From NCBI GenBank assembly GCA_035310015.1, contig DATGEO010000071.1, positions 1 through 22,601 of the forward strand: 22,601 nucleotides of DNA. Direction: 5' to 3'. The notes under the pieces are model-generated. The model worked only from the letters and a program-made list of their open reading frames with translations, was not told the DNA's origin and made no database searches. Shown piece by piece: positions 7,149 through 18,121 of the stretch. Origin of the DNA: DATGEO01 sp035310015 (GTDB lineage: Bacteria; Chloroflexota; Dormibacteria; Dormibacterales; Dormibacteraceae). How positions within the stretch are numbered: the first letter of the stretch is position 1; each line of letters begins with the position of its first letter. The translations under genes and the position numbers were made by a program.

Positions 7149-7826
7149 CTAGCTCTTAGGGCTGGGAAACCTCGGCTCGACGCTCGGCCCGTAATACCGG
7201 TACGAGCGATTGCTGCTCCAGAAGATCACCGTCAGGCCGGCCGCGAAGGCCAGCGCCCCAATGAGCAGGACCGCATAGATTGGAGCCCCGAATCCCGCGG
7301 CGGCCAGACCGGCGATGGCCGCACCGACCGACGCGACGATCACGCCGAGCATGCCTGGCAGGGTCACCAGGCCGTGGAAGACGGTGCCCAGCAGAGGGGC
7401 GCTCGCCGGCGCCAGCCCGAGGGTCTTCAGGTTGCCGGCCAGATCGTCGAACTGGCTGGTGATGAAGTACGGCTCCAGCTCGGGGTGCAGCTCCAGGTAG
7501 GCGTGGCGCAGCCGGTTCATGCCGGCGACCCACGTGTAGTCGTCATGGTTCAGCATGAGCAGCCGCCGCACGGTGGCCACGCCTACGAAGAACACGATCG
7601 CGAGCATGAAGATCGCGATCGCGGAGAACGTGGTGCCGAACCGGTCCGCCTGGGCGATCAAGGCGAGCGCGATCACCGCGCCGGACAGGACCGCCAGGAA
7701 GATGTTCACTCGCCCCAGCGACTCCTGGTACGTGAGCGCGCGAGTCGCCAGGAGCGACCAGTGCTCGGTGGCGAGAATCTGCAGCTTCTCGGACACGACC
7801 GGGTCGCGCGGCGGAAGCTCAGTCAC
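7149..7826 (-). CDS. Conserved four-helix membrane protein (unknown)
   Basis: The GTG at 7826 overlaps the pyrD stop by 8 bases (GTGACTGA), giving 225 aa; the longer frame to 7898 is a shadow of pyrD. The first 40 residues are soluble. Two helices then follow (VNIFLAVLSGAVIALALIAQ and FSAIAIFMLAIVFFVGVATV), then a cytosolic loop of about 75 residues with the polar motif YTWVAGMNRLRHAYLELHPELEPYF, and two more helices. The 2+2 helix arrangement with a conserved central loop suggests a real family, but I know no function for it. Coupling to pyrD may be only a matter of transcription. Confidence 0.72.
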   Translation of the reverse strand: MTELPPRDPVVSEKLQILATEHWSLLATRALTYQESLGRVNIFLAVLSGAVIALALIAQADRFGTTFSAIAIFMLAIVFFVGVATVRRLLMLNHDDYTWVAGMNRLRHAYLELHPELEPYFITSQFDDLAGNLKTLGLAPASAPLLGTVFHGLVTLPGMLGVIVASVGAAIAGLAAAGFGAPIYAVLLIGALAFAAGLTVIFWSSNRSYRYYGPSVEPRFPSPKS

Positions 7827-8733
7827 GAGGCAGGTACCTCGGCAGGTCGGAGAGCGACGCCAGGCCCCGCGACGCGAGAAAGGCGGCGATGCCGTCATGG
7901 ACGCCGGCGATCGCGTTCGGGTTCACGAAGGTCGCGGTGCCGACCTGCACCGCGCGGCATCCGGCGACGAGGAACTCGAGCGCGTCCTCGGCGGTCATGA
8001 TCCCGCCGACGCCAACCACCGGGATGTCGACCGCACGAGCGGCCTGGTGCGCGAGGTGCACGGCGAGCGGCCGGATCGCGGGCCCTGACAGGCCGCCGGT
8101 GCGAAAGCTCAGGCGCGGCCGGTAGGCGTTGAGGTCGATCGAAATGCCGACGAAGGTGTTGACCGCCGACAGCGCATCCGCGCCCGCCGATTCGACCGCG
8201 CGCGCGATGACGCCGATGTCCGACACCATCGGCGTGAGCTTCACCCACAGCGGCAGTCGCGTGCGCTTGCGCACGGCGTCCGTCACCGACGCCGCGGCTC
8301 GCGGGTCGTTGCCGAAGTACATGCCACCCTGCTCGACGTTCGGGCAGGAGATGTTGATCTCGAAGCCGGCGACGCCGGGCACGCCGTCGAGGCGCGCCGC
8401 GAGCTCACCGTAGTCGGCGGCCGATTCGCCGTTGATGTTGACCAGCACCGGGAAATCCCACGTCGCCCACTTCGGCGCGTAGTCGCGCACGAGGGCGTCG
8501 ACCCCCGGGCCCTGGAGTCCGATCGCGTTGAGCATTCCCGACGGCGTCTCCGCGATGCGCGGCGGCGGCGTCCCCCGCCGCGGCTTCAGGAAGATGCCCT
8601 TCGACACCAGGCCGCCGAGCGCCCGCCGCTCGAGCAGCGGCACCTCGGTCCCGTAGCCGAACGTTCCCGAGGCGGCCATCACCGGCCCGCGCAGCTTCAG
8701 GCCGCCGACCTCGACGGCCATCTCCGCGGTCAC
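7819..8733 (-). CDS. pyrD: Dihydroorotate dehydrogenase, class 1B catalytic subunit
   Basis: PyrD oxidises dihydroorotate to orotate using FMN. The GTG at 8733 overlaps the pyrK stop (GTGA) and gives 304 aa; an ATG four codons later (8721) is a realistic alternative. Visible features are the ASGTFGYG opening, SKGIFLKPRRGTPPPR, the MLNAIGLQGPG motif and the catalytic loop INISCPNV. The catalytic base in that loop is Cys (about residue 130), as in class 1B rather than class 2 enzymes. The FMN phosphate-binding VVGVGGIMTAEDALEFL and GCRAVQVGTATF lie near the end. Its neighbour pyrK confirms the NAD-linked heterotetrameric type. Confidence 0.97.
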   Translation of the reverse strand: MTAEMAVEVGGLKLRGPVMAASGTFGYGTEVPLLERRALGGLVSKGIFLKPRRGTPPPRIAETPSGMLNAIGLQGPGVDALVRDYAPKWATWDFPVLVNINGESAADYGELAARLDGVPGVAGFEINISCPNVEQGGMYFGNDPRAAASVTDAVRKRTRLPLWVKLTPMVSDIGVIARAVESAGADALSAVNTFVGISIDLNAYRPRLSFRTGGLSGPAIRPLAVHLAHQAARAVDIPVVGVGGIMTAEDALEFLVAGCRAVQVGTATFVNPNAIAGVHDGIAAFLASRGLASLSDLPRYLPRD

Positions 8734-9471
8734 GCTGAAGCCGCGTAGTGGAGGTGGGAAGGCAGCGCCCCCCACTCGACGCCGGCCGCGCGGTACACCG
8801 GCCCTTCGGTGCAGGCGCGGTCGTAGCCGCCGGCCACGAGCGGCACGGCGCAGCCCAGGCACACGCCCGTGCCGCAGCCCATGTAGGTCTCGACCGCGAC
8901 CTGCGCGTCGGGCCACCGCTCCGCGACCGCGGCGAGCATGCGGTTCGGGCCGCACGCGAGCACGAGGTCCGCGTCCGGGGCTGCCGCCACCGCCGTCCCC
9001 GCGAAGCCGGAGGTGCCGTCGTCCGTCGCCATGATCACGTCGTCGCCGTCGGATTCGGCGCACAGCTCGTCTGCGGTGCGGGCGCCGTGCACCCACGTGA
9101 CCTGCAGGCCCGCCGCCCATGCGTCCCGTGCCGCCAGCGGCATCGGCGCCACGCCGAGGCCGCCGCTGATGAGCACCGCCGTCCTCCCGCCGCCCGAGAG
9201 ATCGAAGCCATGGCCCAGCGGGCCCAGGCAGCTCACCGTTTCGCCCTTGCGCATCGCCAGCAGCTGCGCCGTTCCGACACCGACCGCTTTGAGGATCACC
9301 TCGATCGCGTCGCCCTCCGCGCGATACACCGAAAACGGCCGGCGCAGCAGGACGCCCGGCACGCCGAGGTTCACGAACTGCCCGGCCTTGACCTCGGCCG
9401 CCACCTCCGGCGCCCGCATCGAGATCACCCACATGTCGCGCGCGACCTGGCGCGAGCCGGTGATGGGCGCT

Positions 9472-9485
<14 letters not shown>
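8730..9485 (-). CDS. pyrK: Dihydroorotate dehydrogenase electron-transfer subunit
   Basis: PyrK passes electrons from PyrD's FMN through FAD and a 2Fe-2S cluster to NAD+. The 251-aa protein shows the FAD-binding RRPFSVYR (residues 48-55), the nucleotide-binding GGLGVAP (108-114), ACGPNRML (177-184) and the cluster cysteines C204, C209, C212 and C225 (CGTGVCLGC then AC), all intact. The start is a TTG at 9485 inside the end of carAB (14-base overlap), with a GGGAG about ten bases upstream. No ATG or GTG would keep the N-terminal beta strand complete. Confidence 0.95.
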
Positions 9486-13816
<4,331 letters not shown>

Positions 13817-13827
<11 letters not shown>

Positions 13828-14380
13828 CGATGACCACCTCGTCGCGGCCGTTCTCCTCGGCGACATTGACCTCGATGCGCTCCGCGTCGGACGTCGGCAC
13901 GTTCTTGCCGATGAAGTCGGGGCGGATCGGCAGCTCGCGATGTCCGCGGTCCACGAGCACGGCCAGCTGGATCGCGCGCGGGCGACCGAAATCCATGAGC
14001 GCGTCCATCGCCGCGCGCGCGGTGCGACCGTGATGGATCACGTCGTCGACCAGCACCACGACCTTGCCGTCGACGTCGGGCATCTCGGAGACGAACTGGT
14101 GAGAGGGCTCGCGCAGGTGGCGGTCGTCGCGGTGCTTGGTGACATCGATGGCGCCGACCGTCACCGCATGGCCCTCGAGCTCCTCGAGGTGCGCCGCGAG
14201 CCGGCGGGCGAGGTGGTCGCCGCGCGAGAACACCCCGACGAGCACGACGTCTCCCGCGCCGCGGTTCCGCTCGACGATCTCGTGGGCGATCCGCGAGAGC
14301 GAGCGGCGGATCTGGTCGCCGTCCATCACCGTCGCCTTGACCTTGCGCTGCTCGACCGCGCTCACGCCGCGCCGCCCCAC
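13817..14380 (-). CDS. pyrR: PyrR, pyrimidine operon RNA-binding regulator / uracil phosphoribosyltransferase
   Basis: The gene runs 187 aa from GTG 14380; a second GTG at 14365 (GVSAVEQ) is also possible. It matches PyrR along its whole length: IRRSLSRIAHEIVERN, VLVGVFSRGDHLARRLA, VTVGAIDVT, GRPRAIQLAVLVDRGHRELPIRPDFIGKNVPTS. In Gram-positive bacteria PyrR binds the pyr leader RNA in response to UMP/UTP; a fitting hairpin is present before pyrB. The PRPP loop reads VLVDDVIHHGRT, where most relatives have an aromatic residue plus Thr/Ser before GRT, so uracil phosphoribosyltransferase activity may be altered. Here pyrR is second in the operon, not first. It overlaps carAB by 11 bases. Confidence 0.96.
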
Positions 14381-14386
14381 GGATTA

Positions 14387-14404
14387 CGCACGTTTTGAAC
14401 AAAA
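14387..14404. repeat. Direct repeat copy 1, 18 bp, between pyrB and pyrR
   Basis: The sequence CGCACGTTTTGAACAAAA occurs here and, identically, at 14429-14446, 42 bp apart start to start, about four helical turns. In this copy the core extends to a perfect dyad, CGTTTTG-AA-CAAAACG (14391-14406), as expected for a dimeric operator. On the minus strand its TTTT run directly follows a GC hairpin (14405-14423). Confidence 0.75.
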
Positions 14405-14423
14405 CGCGCCGAAAGGGGGCGCG
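14401..14423 (-). terminator. Weak intrinsic terminator or attenuator-like hairpin between pyrB and pyrR
   Basis: On the minus strand a CGCGCC / GGCGCG stem of 6 bp with a seven-base loop (CCCTTTC) is followed at once by TTTTGTTC. This is short for a full terminator, but the position, after pyrB and before pyrR-carAB, would suit partial termination. The T run belongs to direct repeat copy 1. This is an inference from sequence shape only. Confidence 0.4.
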
Positions 14424-14428
14424 GGAAT

Positions 14429-14446
14429 CGCACGTTTTGAACAAAA
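14429..14446. repeat. Direct repeat copy 2, 18 bp, between pyrB and pyrR
   Basis: This is an exact second copy of the 18-bp element at 14387-14404, lying 13 bases past the pyrB stop. Its dyad is shorter (TTTTG-AA-CAAAA) because the right flank differs. I saw no third copy in the window. Confidence 0.75.
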
Positions 14447-14459
14447 GTCGCGGAATGCG

Positions 14460-15386
14460 TCATGCCAGCACCTTGTCCAGCAGCGCCATCCGGATGAACA
14501 GGCCGTTGCGGGCCTGCCGGAAGTACGCGGCGCGCGGGTCGGCGTCGACCTCCGGCGAGATCTCGTCCACCCGCGGCAGAGGGTGCATCACGATCGCATC
14601 CTTGCGCAGCCGCGACATCGCTTCGCGGTCGATGCGGTAGACGCCCTTGACCTCGAGGTATGACGCCTCGTCGGCGAACCGCTCCTTCTGGATGCGCGTC
14701 TGGTAGACGACGTCCACCTGCGGCAGCACGGCGTTCAGGTCGCGCGTCTCCGCCCACGGGATGCGGTGCTCGTCGAGGTGGTCCTTGATGTCCTGCCGCA
14801 TCGCCACCTGCGGCGGCGCGACGAACGCGACGCGGATGTCGCGGAACTTGCTGAGCAGGTAGGTCAGCGAGCGAACGGTGCGGCCGTTGGCCAGGTCTCC
14901 GACCAGCGCGATGCGGATGCCGTCGACGTGGCCGAGCTCGTCGCGGATCGTGTACAGGTCGAGCAGCGCCTGCGTCGGATGCTGGCCGGGCCCGTCGCCC
15001 GCGTTGATGACCGGCACGCTGCTGACCGCCGCGGCGCGACGCGCGGCGCCCTCCTCGTTGTGGCGCAGCACGATGACGTCGGCGTAGCCGCTGACGATGC
15101 GCATCGAGTCCTCGAGCGTCTCGCCCTTGGACGCGGATGAGAACTCTCGCGCGTTGTCGGTGCCGATGGTGCGGCCGCCGAGTCGCAGCATCGCCGCCTC
15201 GAACGACAGGCGCGTGCGCGTCGACGGCTCGTAGAACAGCGCGGCCATCACCTGCCCGTTGAGGCGCCCGGAGAAGCGGTGCGGCTCGCTCTTCATCTCG
15301 TCGGCGCGCGCGAACAGCTCTTCGAGCAGGGAACGAGAGAACTGCTGGCTCTCGATCACGTGGCGCAGTCGCGAATCGACCACCAT
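14460..15386 (-). CDS. pyrB: Aspartate carbamoyltransferase catalytic chain
   Basis: PyrB joins carbamoyl phosphate and aspartate. The 308-aa length is normal. Carbamoyl-phosphate motif FYEPSTRTRLSFE lies at 51-63, the GDGPGQHPTQALLDLYTI motif mid-chain, and the aspartate-domain signature DAIVMHPLPRVDEI near the end, followed by DPRAAYFRQARNGLFIRMALL. The ATG at 15386 has AAGGAG five to eleven bases upstream, directly attached to a PyrR-type hairpin. No pyrI (regulatory chain) is present. It is the first gene of the operon; the usual next gene, pyrC, is missing and pyrR stands in its place after a 79-base spacer. Confidence 0.97.
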   Translation of the reverse strand: MVVDSRLRHVIESQQFSRSLLEELFARADEMKSEPHRFSGRLNGQVMAALFYEPSTRTRLSFEAAMLRLGGRTIGTDNAREFSSASKGETLEDSMRIVSGYADVIVLRHNEEGAARRAAAVSSVPVINAGDGPGQHPTQALLDLYTIRDELGHVDGIRIALVGDLANGRTVRSLTYLLSKFRDIRVAFVAPPQVAMRQDIKDHLDEHRIPWAETRDLNAVLPQVDVVYQTRIQKERFADEASYLEVKGVYRIDREAMSRLRKDAIVMHPLPRVDEISPEVDADPRAAYFRQARNGLFIRMALLDKVLA

Positions 15387-15390
15387 CAGG

Positions 15391-15420
15391 CACTCCTTCC
15401 CGGCCTCTCAGGGCCGGACT
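15391..15420 (-). promoter_or_regulatory. PyrR-binding hairpin overlapping the pyrB leader/RBS region
   Basis: Reading the minus strand: AGT, stem CCGGCC (15417-15412), loop CTGAGA (15411-15406), stem GGCCGG (15405-15400), then GAAGGAG and, a few bases on, the pyrB ATG. The loop fits the PyrR hexaloop pattern CNGNGA, and CTGAGAGG fits the core of the Bacillus binding-loop consensus. No antiterminator/terminator pair is visible. The Shine-Dalgarno sequence begins about two bases after the stem, so bound PyrR would block ribosome entry, as described for mycobacterial pyr leaders. The function is inferred from this match plus the presence of pyrR in the same operon. Confidence 0.8.
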
Positions 15421-15458
15421 TAAAGGGGCGGCTCGGCGCTCATCCCGCCGCTCGCGAA

Positions 15459-15487
15459 AGTTTATCAGCTACCGTTGGACGCGGAAA
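15459..15487 (-). promoter_or_regulatory. Candidate pyr operon promoter
   Basis: The only A/T-richer patch upstream of pyrB gives, on the minus strand, TAAACT (15464-15459) as a possible -10 and TTTCCG (15487-15482) as a weak -35 with a 17-base spacer. Transcription would begin near 15452 and include the whole PyrR hairpin. The match is poor at -35. The divergent zinc-ribbon gene starts here too, so the region probably serves both strands. Confidence 0.35.
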
Positions 15488-15876
15488 TGGCCAAGCCTGG
15501 AAACGTGACCGTCACCACCGAGGTCGGGTTCTGCCCGTTCTGCGGGCGCACCCGCAACCTGCGCCGCGAAGAGCGCCGCCTGGGCGCGCTCGTGAGGACG
15601 ATCCTCGAGTGCGAGAGCTGCCACCGCACGCTGTCGAGCACCATGGGGCCGATGCCCGAGCCGCAGGCGGAGGCGGAGGCGGCGGCGCCGCCCCAGCCGG
15701 AGCCGGCGGCCGCGGAGCCGGAGCCCGAGACCACGGCCGGGAAGCCCGCGGCGAAGAAGAAGCCCACGCCGGACAAGAAGCCGGCGGCGGCCAAGAAGCC
15801 TGCGGCGGCCAGGAAGCCTGCCGCGGCGACCAGGAAGACCGCGACGAAGAAGGCGGCGACCAAGAAGAAGGCGTGA
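15487..15876 (+). CDS. Zinc-ribbon protein with histone-H1-like Lys/Ala/Pro tail
   Basis: This 129-aa protein starts at ATG 15487; a TTG at 15475 would add four residues. Residues 1-53 form a compact domain with two CxxC pairs (CPFC and CESC, about 25 residues apart) and many arginines between them, a likely four-Cys zinc ribbon. Residues 54-85 are an acidic Glu/Ala/Pro linker. Residues 86-129 are a tail made almost only of Lys, Ala and Pro in repeating AAKKP/AARKP units, like histone H1 or bacterial HU-tail domains. Nucleic acid binding is the obvious inference; no named family is recognised. The GTG of the following ABC gene overlaps its stop. Confidence 0.75.
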   Translation: MAKPGNVTVTTEVGFCPFCGRTRNLRREERRLGALVRTILECESCHRTLSSTMGPMPEPQAEAEAAAPPQPEPAAAEPEPETTAGKPAAKKKPTPDKKPAAAKKPAAARKPAAATRKTATKKAATKKKA

Positions 15877-16634
15877 CCGGAGCTCTTCCCCGCGAAGTCA
15901 CGACTTCGCGGGGACCCCTGAGAGCGGCGGTCACGGTCGACCGGCTGCGCAAGACCCTGGGCAAGAACGAGGTCCTGCGCGGCATCTCCTTCACCGCGGG
16001 CAAAGGTGAGATCTTCGGTCTCCTCGGACCCAACGGCGCGGGCAAGACCACGACCCTGCGCATGATCTGCACGCTGCTGGCGCCGGACGCCGGCGCGATC
16101 GACGTACTCGGCTTCGACACCCGGCAGGCGGCCGCGGAGGTGCGGCGCCGCGTGGGCGTCGTGACCGCCGAGATCGGCGTCTATCCGCGCCTCAGCGCGG
16201 TCGAGAACATCGTCTACTTCGCGCGGCTCAGCGAGGTGCCTGAGGGCGAGGTCCGAAAGCGCGTGGACTCGGTGCTCGACCGCCTCGACATGGCCTCCTT
16301 CGCGCGCCAGCGAGCCGAGAGCCTGTCCTCAGGCCAGAAGCAGAAGGTCGCGATCGCGCGCGCCATCGTCCACGACCCGCCGGTGCTGATGTTCGACGAG
16401 CCCACGTCCAACCTCGACGTGCTCGCGTCGAAGGAGATCCGCGACTTCATGGTCGAGTCGAAGGCGCGCGGCAAGTGCGTGATCTTCTCCACGCACGTCC
16501 TCCACGACGCCGAGCGCCTGTGCGACCGCGTGACGATCATCCACAAGGGCGAGGTGGTGGCGAGCGGCACGCCGGCCGAGGTGAGAGGCGAACGCCTCGA
16601 CCTGGAGGATGCCTTCCTCCGGCTCGTTTCGTGA
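15873..16634 (+). CDS. NatA-like ABC transporter ATP-binding protein
   Basis: This ATPase has Walker A GPNGAGKTTT, signature SLSSGQKQKVAIARAI, Walker B PVLMFDEPTSNLD and the switch His in STHV. The family core begins at TVDRLRKTLGKNEVLRG. The only standard upstream start in frame is the GTG at 15873, overlapping the zinc-ribbon stop; this gives 253 aa and puts a palindromic repeat (15888-15913) inside the first 14 codons, translated as roughly LPREVTTSR. Alternatively translation begins at a nonstandard codon such as CTG 15918. Its stop overlaps the permease GTG. It is probably an exporter; sodium or drug export is suggested only by similarity to NatA. Confidence 0.92.
   Translation: MTGALPREVTTSRGPLRAAVTVDRLRKTLGKNEVLRGISFTAGKGEIFGLLGPNGAGKTTTLRMICTLLAPDAGAIDVLGFDTRQAAAEVRRRVGVVTAEIGVYPRLSAVENIVYFARLSEVPEGEVRKRVDSVLDRLDMASFARQRAESLSSGQKQKVAIARAIVHDPPVLMFDEPTSNLDVLASKEIRDFMVESKARGKCVIFSTHVLHDAERLCDRVTIIHKGEVVASGTPAEVRGERLDLEDAFLRLVS
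15888..15924 (+). repeat. Palindromic repeat element, copy A
   Basis: A 12-bp perfect inverted repeat, CCCCGCGAAGTC / GACTTCGCGGGG, with a two-base centre (15888-15913) is followed by ACCCCTGAG. Copy B at 19300-19335, read on the minus strand, has the same structure and the same GGGGACCCC-x-GAG flank. The two stems differ at two pairs, and in each case G:C is replaced by A:T on both arms, so pairing is kept. This copy lies inside the apparent 5' end of the ABC ATPase gene. Confidence 0.8.
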
Positions 16635-17764
16635 CGGCGACGTGGATCGTCTACCGCAAGGAGATCGTCGAGATCCTCCGCGACCGGCGGACGCTCATCG
16701 CCATCGGCCTGTCCGCGCTGGCCACGCCGATCGTGCTGAGCATCATCTCCCAGGTCTCGACGCGCACCGCCGCGCAGACTTACACAGTCGGCTACACGGG
16801 CGACGTGCCCGCCGGCCTCGACATCCTGCTGAGCGGTGTGCAGCTCAAGCTCGAGCCGGTCGCCGACCCGGCCGCCGCGGCCAGGCAGCAGGTGGACCTC
16901 GGCGTCGCGTTTCTGCCGGACGAGATCGACGAGTACTACGACCCCGCGCGGCAGAGCGCGGAGATCGCCGACACGAGGCTGCAGACCGTACTCGGCCAGT
17001 ACAACGCGGCCAAGGCCGCGGCCGCGCTGCAGGCCAAGGGCGTGGATCCGGGCATCCTCACGCCGCTGCGGGTGGTGCCGCATCCGCTCAGCTCGCCAGT
17101 GCAGGCGGCCGGCAACGCCTTCCTCAGCTTCTTCCTGCCCTACATCCTGATCACGATGATCCTCACGGGGGGCTTCTCGGCCGCCCTGGACAGCACCGCC
17201 GGCGAGCGCGAGCGGCGGACGCTCGAAAGCCTGCTGATGACGCCGGCTCCGCGCAGCCGGGTGCTGCTCGGGAAGATCCTCGCCGTCACGAGCATCAGCC
17301 TCGTGGCGGCGCTGGCCGCGATCACCTCGATGTTCATCGCGCTGTCGCAGGTCTCGCTCGGCAGCGGCCCGAACGCGGTTCACATCTCGCTCAACCCGGT
17401 CGCCGTCCCGGTGATGGTCTGGGTGGCACTGCTGCTGGCGATCACCTTCAGCTCCGTGACGCTCGCCCTCGGCACGCTGGCCCGCAGCTTCCGCCAGGGC
17501 CAGGCCTATGTGACGCCGCTCTACTTCATCACGATCTTTCCGGCGTCGATCATCCTGTTCATCCCGGACTTCAACCCGAGCCTTGCCTACTACCTCATCC
17601 CCGTGCTCAACGCCGTCCTCGTCCTGCGCGACGCGATCCTCCACAACACGATCGCGTGGCCGACGCTCATCGTGACCAGCGTCAGCCTGGCGGCCCTGGG
17701 CGGGTTTTCCTGGCTGGCGGCGCTCCGCCTCTTCACGCGTGAAGGGCTGCTCACGCGGTCGTAG
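16631..17764 (+). CDS. NatB-like ABC-2 permease
   Basis: The GTG at 16631 overlaps the ATPase stop (GTGA), giving 377 aa. The topology is that of NatB-type permeases: one N-terminal helix (LIAIGLSALATPIVLSII), a large extracytoplasmic domain of about 120 residues (residues 45-165), then five helices. Between helices the motif AGERERRTLESLLMTPAPR marks the cytosolic coupling helix that contacts the ATPase. The segment FRQGQAYVTPLYFITIFPAS is also typical of the family. With the ATPase gene it forms a complete exporter. The substrate is unknown; sodium export is only a family association. Confidence 0.9.
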   Translation: MTATWIVYRKEIVEILRDRRTLIAIGLSALATPIVLSIISQVSTRTAAQTYTVGYTGDVPAGLDILLSGVQLKLEPVADPAAAARQQVDLGVAFLPDEIDEYYDPARQSAEIADTRLQTVLGQYNAAKAAAALQAKGVDPGILTPLRVVPHPLSSPVQAAGNAFLSFFLPYILITMILTGGFSAALDSTAGERERRTLESLLMTPAPRSRVLLGKILAVTSISLVAALAAITSMFIALSQVSLGSGPNAVHISLNPVAVPVMVWVALLLAITFSSVTLALGTLARSFRQGQAYVTPLYFITIFPASIILFIPDFNPSLAYYLIPVLNAVLVLRDAILHNTIAWPTLIVTSVSLAALGGFSWLAALRLFTREGLLTRS

Positions 17765-17782
17765 GATCTGGTCGAGGGCCTC

Positions 17783-18091
17783 ATGGGCAAGCCACCGCTC
17801 CGCGAATCGGACCTGCGCAGCCTCGAGCGCGAGCGGATGTACACGATCTTCGCGCCTCTCGACGTCAACGAACCGCTGCCGCGCGAGCTGCTGCTGGCCG
17901 CCCGCCGCCACAGGACGGTGGGCCGGTGGGAGCTCGCCGGCGCGATCTGGCTGCCCGCGCTGGTGGCGATCATCACCCTCGCCTCATGGGGCCGGCTGCC
18001 CGGAGCGGTGGTTCCGGCGGCGGCGGGTCTCACCCTCGCCGGGCTCGTCGCGTACGCCGTGGCGGGCGACCGCCGGGCGCGCCGGAAATAG
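17783..18091 (+). CDS. Small two-helix membrane protein (hypothetical)
   Basis: This is a 102-aa protein starting at ATG with a GAGGG a few bases upstream. The N-terminal half is charged and soluble (LRSLERERMYTIFAPLDVNEPLPRELLLAARRHR). Two hydrophobic helices follow (IWLPALVAIITLASWG and AVVPAAAGLTLAGLVAYAVAG), closed by a basic tail (DRRARRK). It lies 18 bases after the permease gene, so it is probably in the same transcript. No family is recognised; it could be an accessory subunit of the exporter, but nothing shows this. Confidence 0.62.
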   Translation: MGKPPLRESDLRSLERERMYTIFAPLDVNEPLPRELLLAARRHRTVGRWELAGAIWLPALVAIITLASWGRLPGAVVPAAAGLTLAGLVAYAVAGDRRARRK

Positions 18092-18108
18092 CGCCCTCCG
18101 CGACCGGG

Positions 18109-18121
18109 TAATAATTCACGC
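18109..18121 (+). promoter_or_regulatory. Candidate leaderless promoter of the thiolase gene
   Basis: TAATAAT (18109-18115) is the only A/T-rich stretch here and ends six bases before the thiolase ATG, the spacing expected when transcription starts at the start codon itself. No Shine-Dalgarno sequence is visible between them. The -35 region is not convincing. Confidence 0.45.

Noticed and set aside
15765..15876. Repeated AAGAAGCC-like units as a tandem repeat or CRISPR-like array
   Set aside because: They are codons of the Lys/Ala/Pro tail of the zinc-ribbon protein; units are short, imperfect and in frame.
15875..15945. GACCGG at 15875-15880 and again near 15940 as a possible target duplication around palindrome copy A
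   Set aside because: Six G/C-rich bases recur easily by chance here, and the copies are not adjacent to the element ends, unlike the 29-bp repeat at copy B.
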